This document shows positions 62,532-64,000 of a DNA stretch of 64,000 bases, piece by piece. The stretch covers positions 434,001-498,000 of the forward strand of contig NZ_AP025463.1 in the NCBI RefSeq assembly GCF_024347335.1, in the 5' to 3' direction. The notes beneath the pieces were generated by a model, which did no database searches, had not been told where the DNA came from, and saw only the letters and a list, made by a program, of their open reading frames with translations. The position numbers were made by a program, and so were the translations under genes. Origin of the DNA: Vibrio celticus (GTDB lineage: Bacteria > Pseudomonadota > Gammaproteobacteria > Enterobacterales > Vibrionaceae). Every line of letters starts with the position of its first letter. Within the stretch, counting starts at the first letter, position 1.

Positions 62532-63158
62532 GTGAGTAATCCGCAAGCTGAGCGTTTAATTACTTTTCTGATTGAAAATGGCATCCGAGATCAAAAGGTT
62601 CTTGATGCGATTTACCAATTGCCGAGAGAGAGCTTTTTATCGCAGGCGATGTATCACCAAGCCTATGATAATAATGCGCTGCCTATCGGTCAGGGTCAGA
62701 CAATCTCACAGCCATACATTGTTGCTAAAATGACAGAGCTACTTGAATTACAACAAGATAGCCGTGTCTTGGAGATCGGAACGGGTTCTGGTTACCAAAC
62801 TGCGGTATTGGCTCAACTTGTTGATCATGTGTATTCGGTTGAAAGAATAAAGTCGCTACAATGGGATGCGAAACGTAGGTTGAAGCAACTCGATTTCTAC
62901 AATATCTCAACTAAGCATGGTGATGGTTGGCAAGGGTGGTCTTCAAAAGCCCCTTTTGATGCGATTATTGTCACCGCCGCTGCAGAGTCGATTCCTCAAG
63001 CGCTTCTGCAACAGCTGAAAGATGGCGGTCGTTTACTGATTCCAGTCGGTGATGACGAACAGCAACTATTGAAGATCGTTCGACACGGCGATGAGTTTTT
63101 ATCGAGTGTTATCGAGATGGTGAGATTTGTACCTCTTGTTCCTGGTGAGCTAGCTTAA
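62532..63158 (+). CDS. pcm: Protein-L-isoaspartate O-methyltransferase
   Basis: SAM-dependent repair of isoaspartyl residues in aged proteins, with surE a classic stationary-phase pair. 208 aa from a GTG at 62532, directly after the surE stop. Methyltransferase motifs VLEIGTGSGYQTAVLAQL (about 78-95) and FDAIIVTAAAESIPQALLQQL are seen; the N-terminal GQGQTISQPYIVAKM is diagnostic for PCMT. Confidence 0.96.
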   Translation: MSNPQAERLITFLIENGIRDQKVLDAIYQLPRESFLSQAMYHQAYDNNALPIGQGQTISQPYIVAKMTELLELQQDSRVLEIGTGSGYQTAVLAQLVDHVYSVERIKSLQWDAKRRLKQLDFYNISTKHGDGWQGWSSKAPFDAIIVTAAAESIPQALLQQLKDGGRLLIPVGDDEQQLLKIVRHGDEFLSSVIEMVRFVPLVPGELA

Positions 63159-63192
63159 TAAAAGACTAATGGTGTAGGTGGATAGAGAGTCG

Positions 63193-64000
63193 ATGCGTTC
63201 GAAGTTGTTAAAAGGAAGTACTTTACTGCTTAGCTGTGCCCTTGTTGGGTGTGCAGCGAATTCGCCTGCGCCCGTTTCAAACCTAAACAAGAATTACTCA
63301 TCGATTGATCGTGGTAGTTATCGTGGCAGTTACTATGAAGTTAAAAAAGGCGACACCCTTTACTTCATTGCTTATGTCACCAATAAAGACGTTAAAGACC
63401 TCATCGGTTATAACAAGTTGTCTGCTCCTTACACTATCCACCCAGGGCAGAAGCTTAAGTTATGGCGTCCTAGCTACAACGCGCCAGCGTATGGTAAGTC
63501 AACGGTAGCGGCAGCAGCAGTTGCTGCGCCTGTCGCCGCATCCACAACGTCATCTGCGGCAAGTAAACCGAAAACCACACCACAAAAGAGCAAAAACTCT
63601 AAACCGGCTCCAGCTCAAACTACCACCAAAGTGGTGAAAAAAGATCCACCGAAGAAGGTTGAACAATCCAAATCAAAGGAGTATGTTGGTTCTAAAGGTA
63701 AACAGAATGTTACACCGCCCACCAAACCAACAAGTGATAAAGTATCCAAATGGTTATGGCCAACTAAAGGGAGAGTAATCAAGAATTTCTCTGTAGGCGA
63801 ACAAGGAAATAAAGGCATAGACATAGCAGGACAGCGAGGTCAGCCAATAGTATCTACTGCAGGGGGAACGGTTGTTTATTCGGGTAATGCACTACGAGGC
63901 TACGGCAATCTAGTGATTGTGAAGCACAATGATAATTACTTAAGTGCATACGCGCATAACGACCGACTATTAGTATCTGAAGGGCAAAGTGTGAAACCAG
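63193..64000 (+). CDS. nlpD: Murein hydrolase activator NlpD (3' end beyond the window)
   Basis: Lipoprotein that activates AmiC amidase at the septum. About 269 codons are visible from the ATG at 63193 to the window end. Lipobox LVGC (C19 or nearby; signal MRSKLLKGSTLLLSCALVGCAAN), LysM domain (YYEVKKGDTLYFIAYVTN to PGQKLKLWRP, about 48-95), Ala/Ser/Lys-rich linker, and the start of a degenerate M23 peptidase domain (KGIDIAGQRGQPIVSTAGGTV). In relatives rpoS follows, and its main promoter lies inside nlpD. Truncated by the window, not by mutation. Confidence 0.94.
   Translation, partial: MRSKLLKGSTLLLSCALVGCAANSPAPVSNLNKNYSSIDRGSYRGSYYEVKKGDTLYFIAYVTNKDVKDLIGYNKLSAPYTIHPGQKLKLWRPSYNAPAYGKSTVAAAAVAAPVAASTTSSAASKPKTTPQKSKNSKPAPAQTTTKVVKKDPPKKVEQSKSKEYVGSKGKQNVTPPTKPTSDKVSKWLWPTKGRVIKNFSVGEQGNKGIDIAGQRGQPIVSTAGGTVVYSGNALRGYGNLVIVKHNDNYLSAYAHNDRLLVSEGQSVKP

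Noticed and set aside
1..64000. Prophage, CRISPR array, restriction system, integron or other defence island
   Set aside because: No such genes or repeat arrays were seen; the only mobile element is the IS at 53549-54430.

Overview
The window is chromosomal backbone of a Vibrio. The gene order is the conserved gammaproteobacterial order, with Vibrio-type proteins and spacing, and strongly expressed genes (pgk, fba, eno, tkt) favour CTA for leucine. Placement in the Splendidus clade is a guess from general resemblance, not something shown here. Almost every gene is a recognisable housekeeping gene. I found no prophage, CRISPR array, toxin-antitoxin pair, defence island or undescribed multigene system.

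Layout. 1-1033: the end of an upstream terminator, then glutaminase glsB. 1093-5995: minus-strand stress and housekeeping operon yggS-proC-yggT-yggU-DUF4426-rdgB-hemW. 6022-8183: twitching motility ATPases pilT-pilU. 8258-13697: minus strand, a 45-aa lipoprotein, yqgF, yqgE, gshB, rsmE, endA, sprT and a DUF2189 membrane protein. 14066-15220: metK, divergent from tkt. 15578-22641: central carbon block tkt, epd, pgk, fba, then mscS. 22737-27494: argO/argP, a SIMPL protein, serA, rpiA. 27597-28706: ygfA, 6S RNA, zapA. 29015-32027: ygfB-ubiH-ubiI, without the pepP found there in E. coli. 32127-36846: a small hypothetical gene, a 562-bp non-coding stretch, a YbaK-domain gene, ygfZ, sdhE-ygfX, nadB. 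37236-46655: rpoE-rseABC, lepA-lepB-rnc-era, recO-pdxJ-acpS. 46781-54341: barA (varS), rlmD, relA and an IS5-type insertion sequence. 54649-64000: mazG, pyrG, eno, ftsB-ispD-ispF-truD-surE-pcm and a truncated nlpD.

Functional links. The sigma-E gene is preceded by a good sigma-E-type promoter, consistent with autoregulation of rpoE-rseABC. tkt, epd, pgk, fba, rpiA and eno cover lower glycolysis and the non-oxidative pentose phosphate pathway, and epd with pdxJ serve vitamin B6 synthesis. SdhE (flavinylation) sits beside the flavoenzyme gene nadB. 6S RNA, RelA, BarA/VarS and NlpD (next to rpoS in relatives) are all stationary-phase or stringent-response functions.

The most unusual features are non-coding: (1) a diverged second copy of the last codons and terminator of eno just downstream of eno; (2) three copies of a ~90-100 bp palindromic intergenic element; (3) an 882-bp IS with TA target duplication that separates relA from its likely terminator; (4) a structured 562-bp gap holding a strong minus-strand terminator, a possible small RNA locus; (5) hairpins upstream of glsB, relA and mscS.
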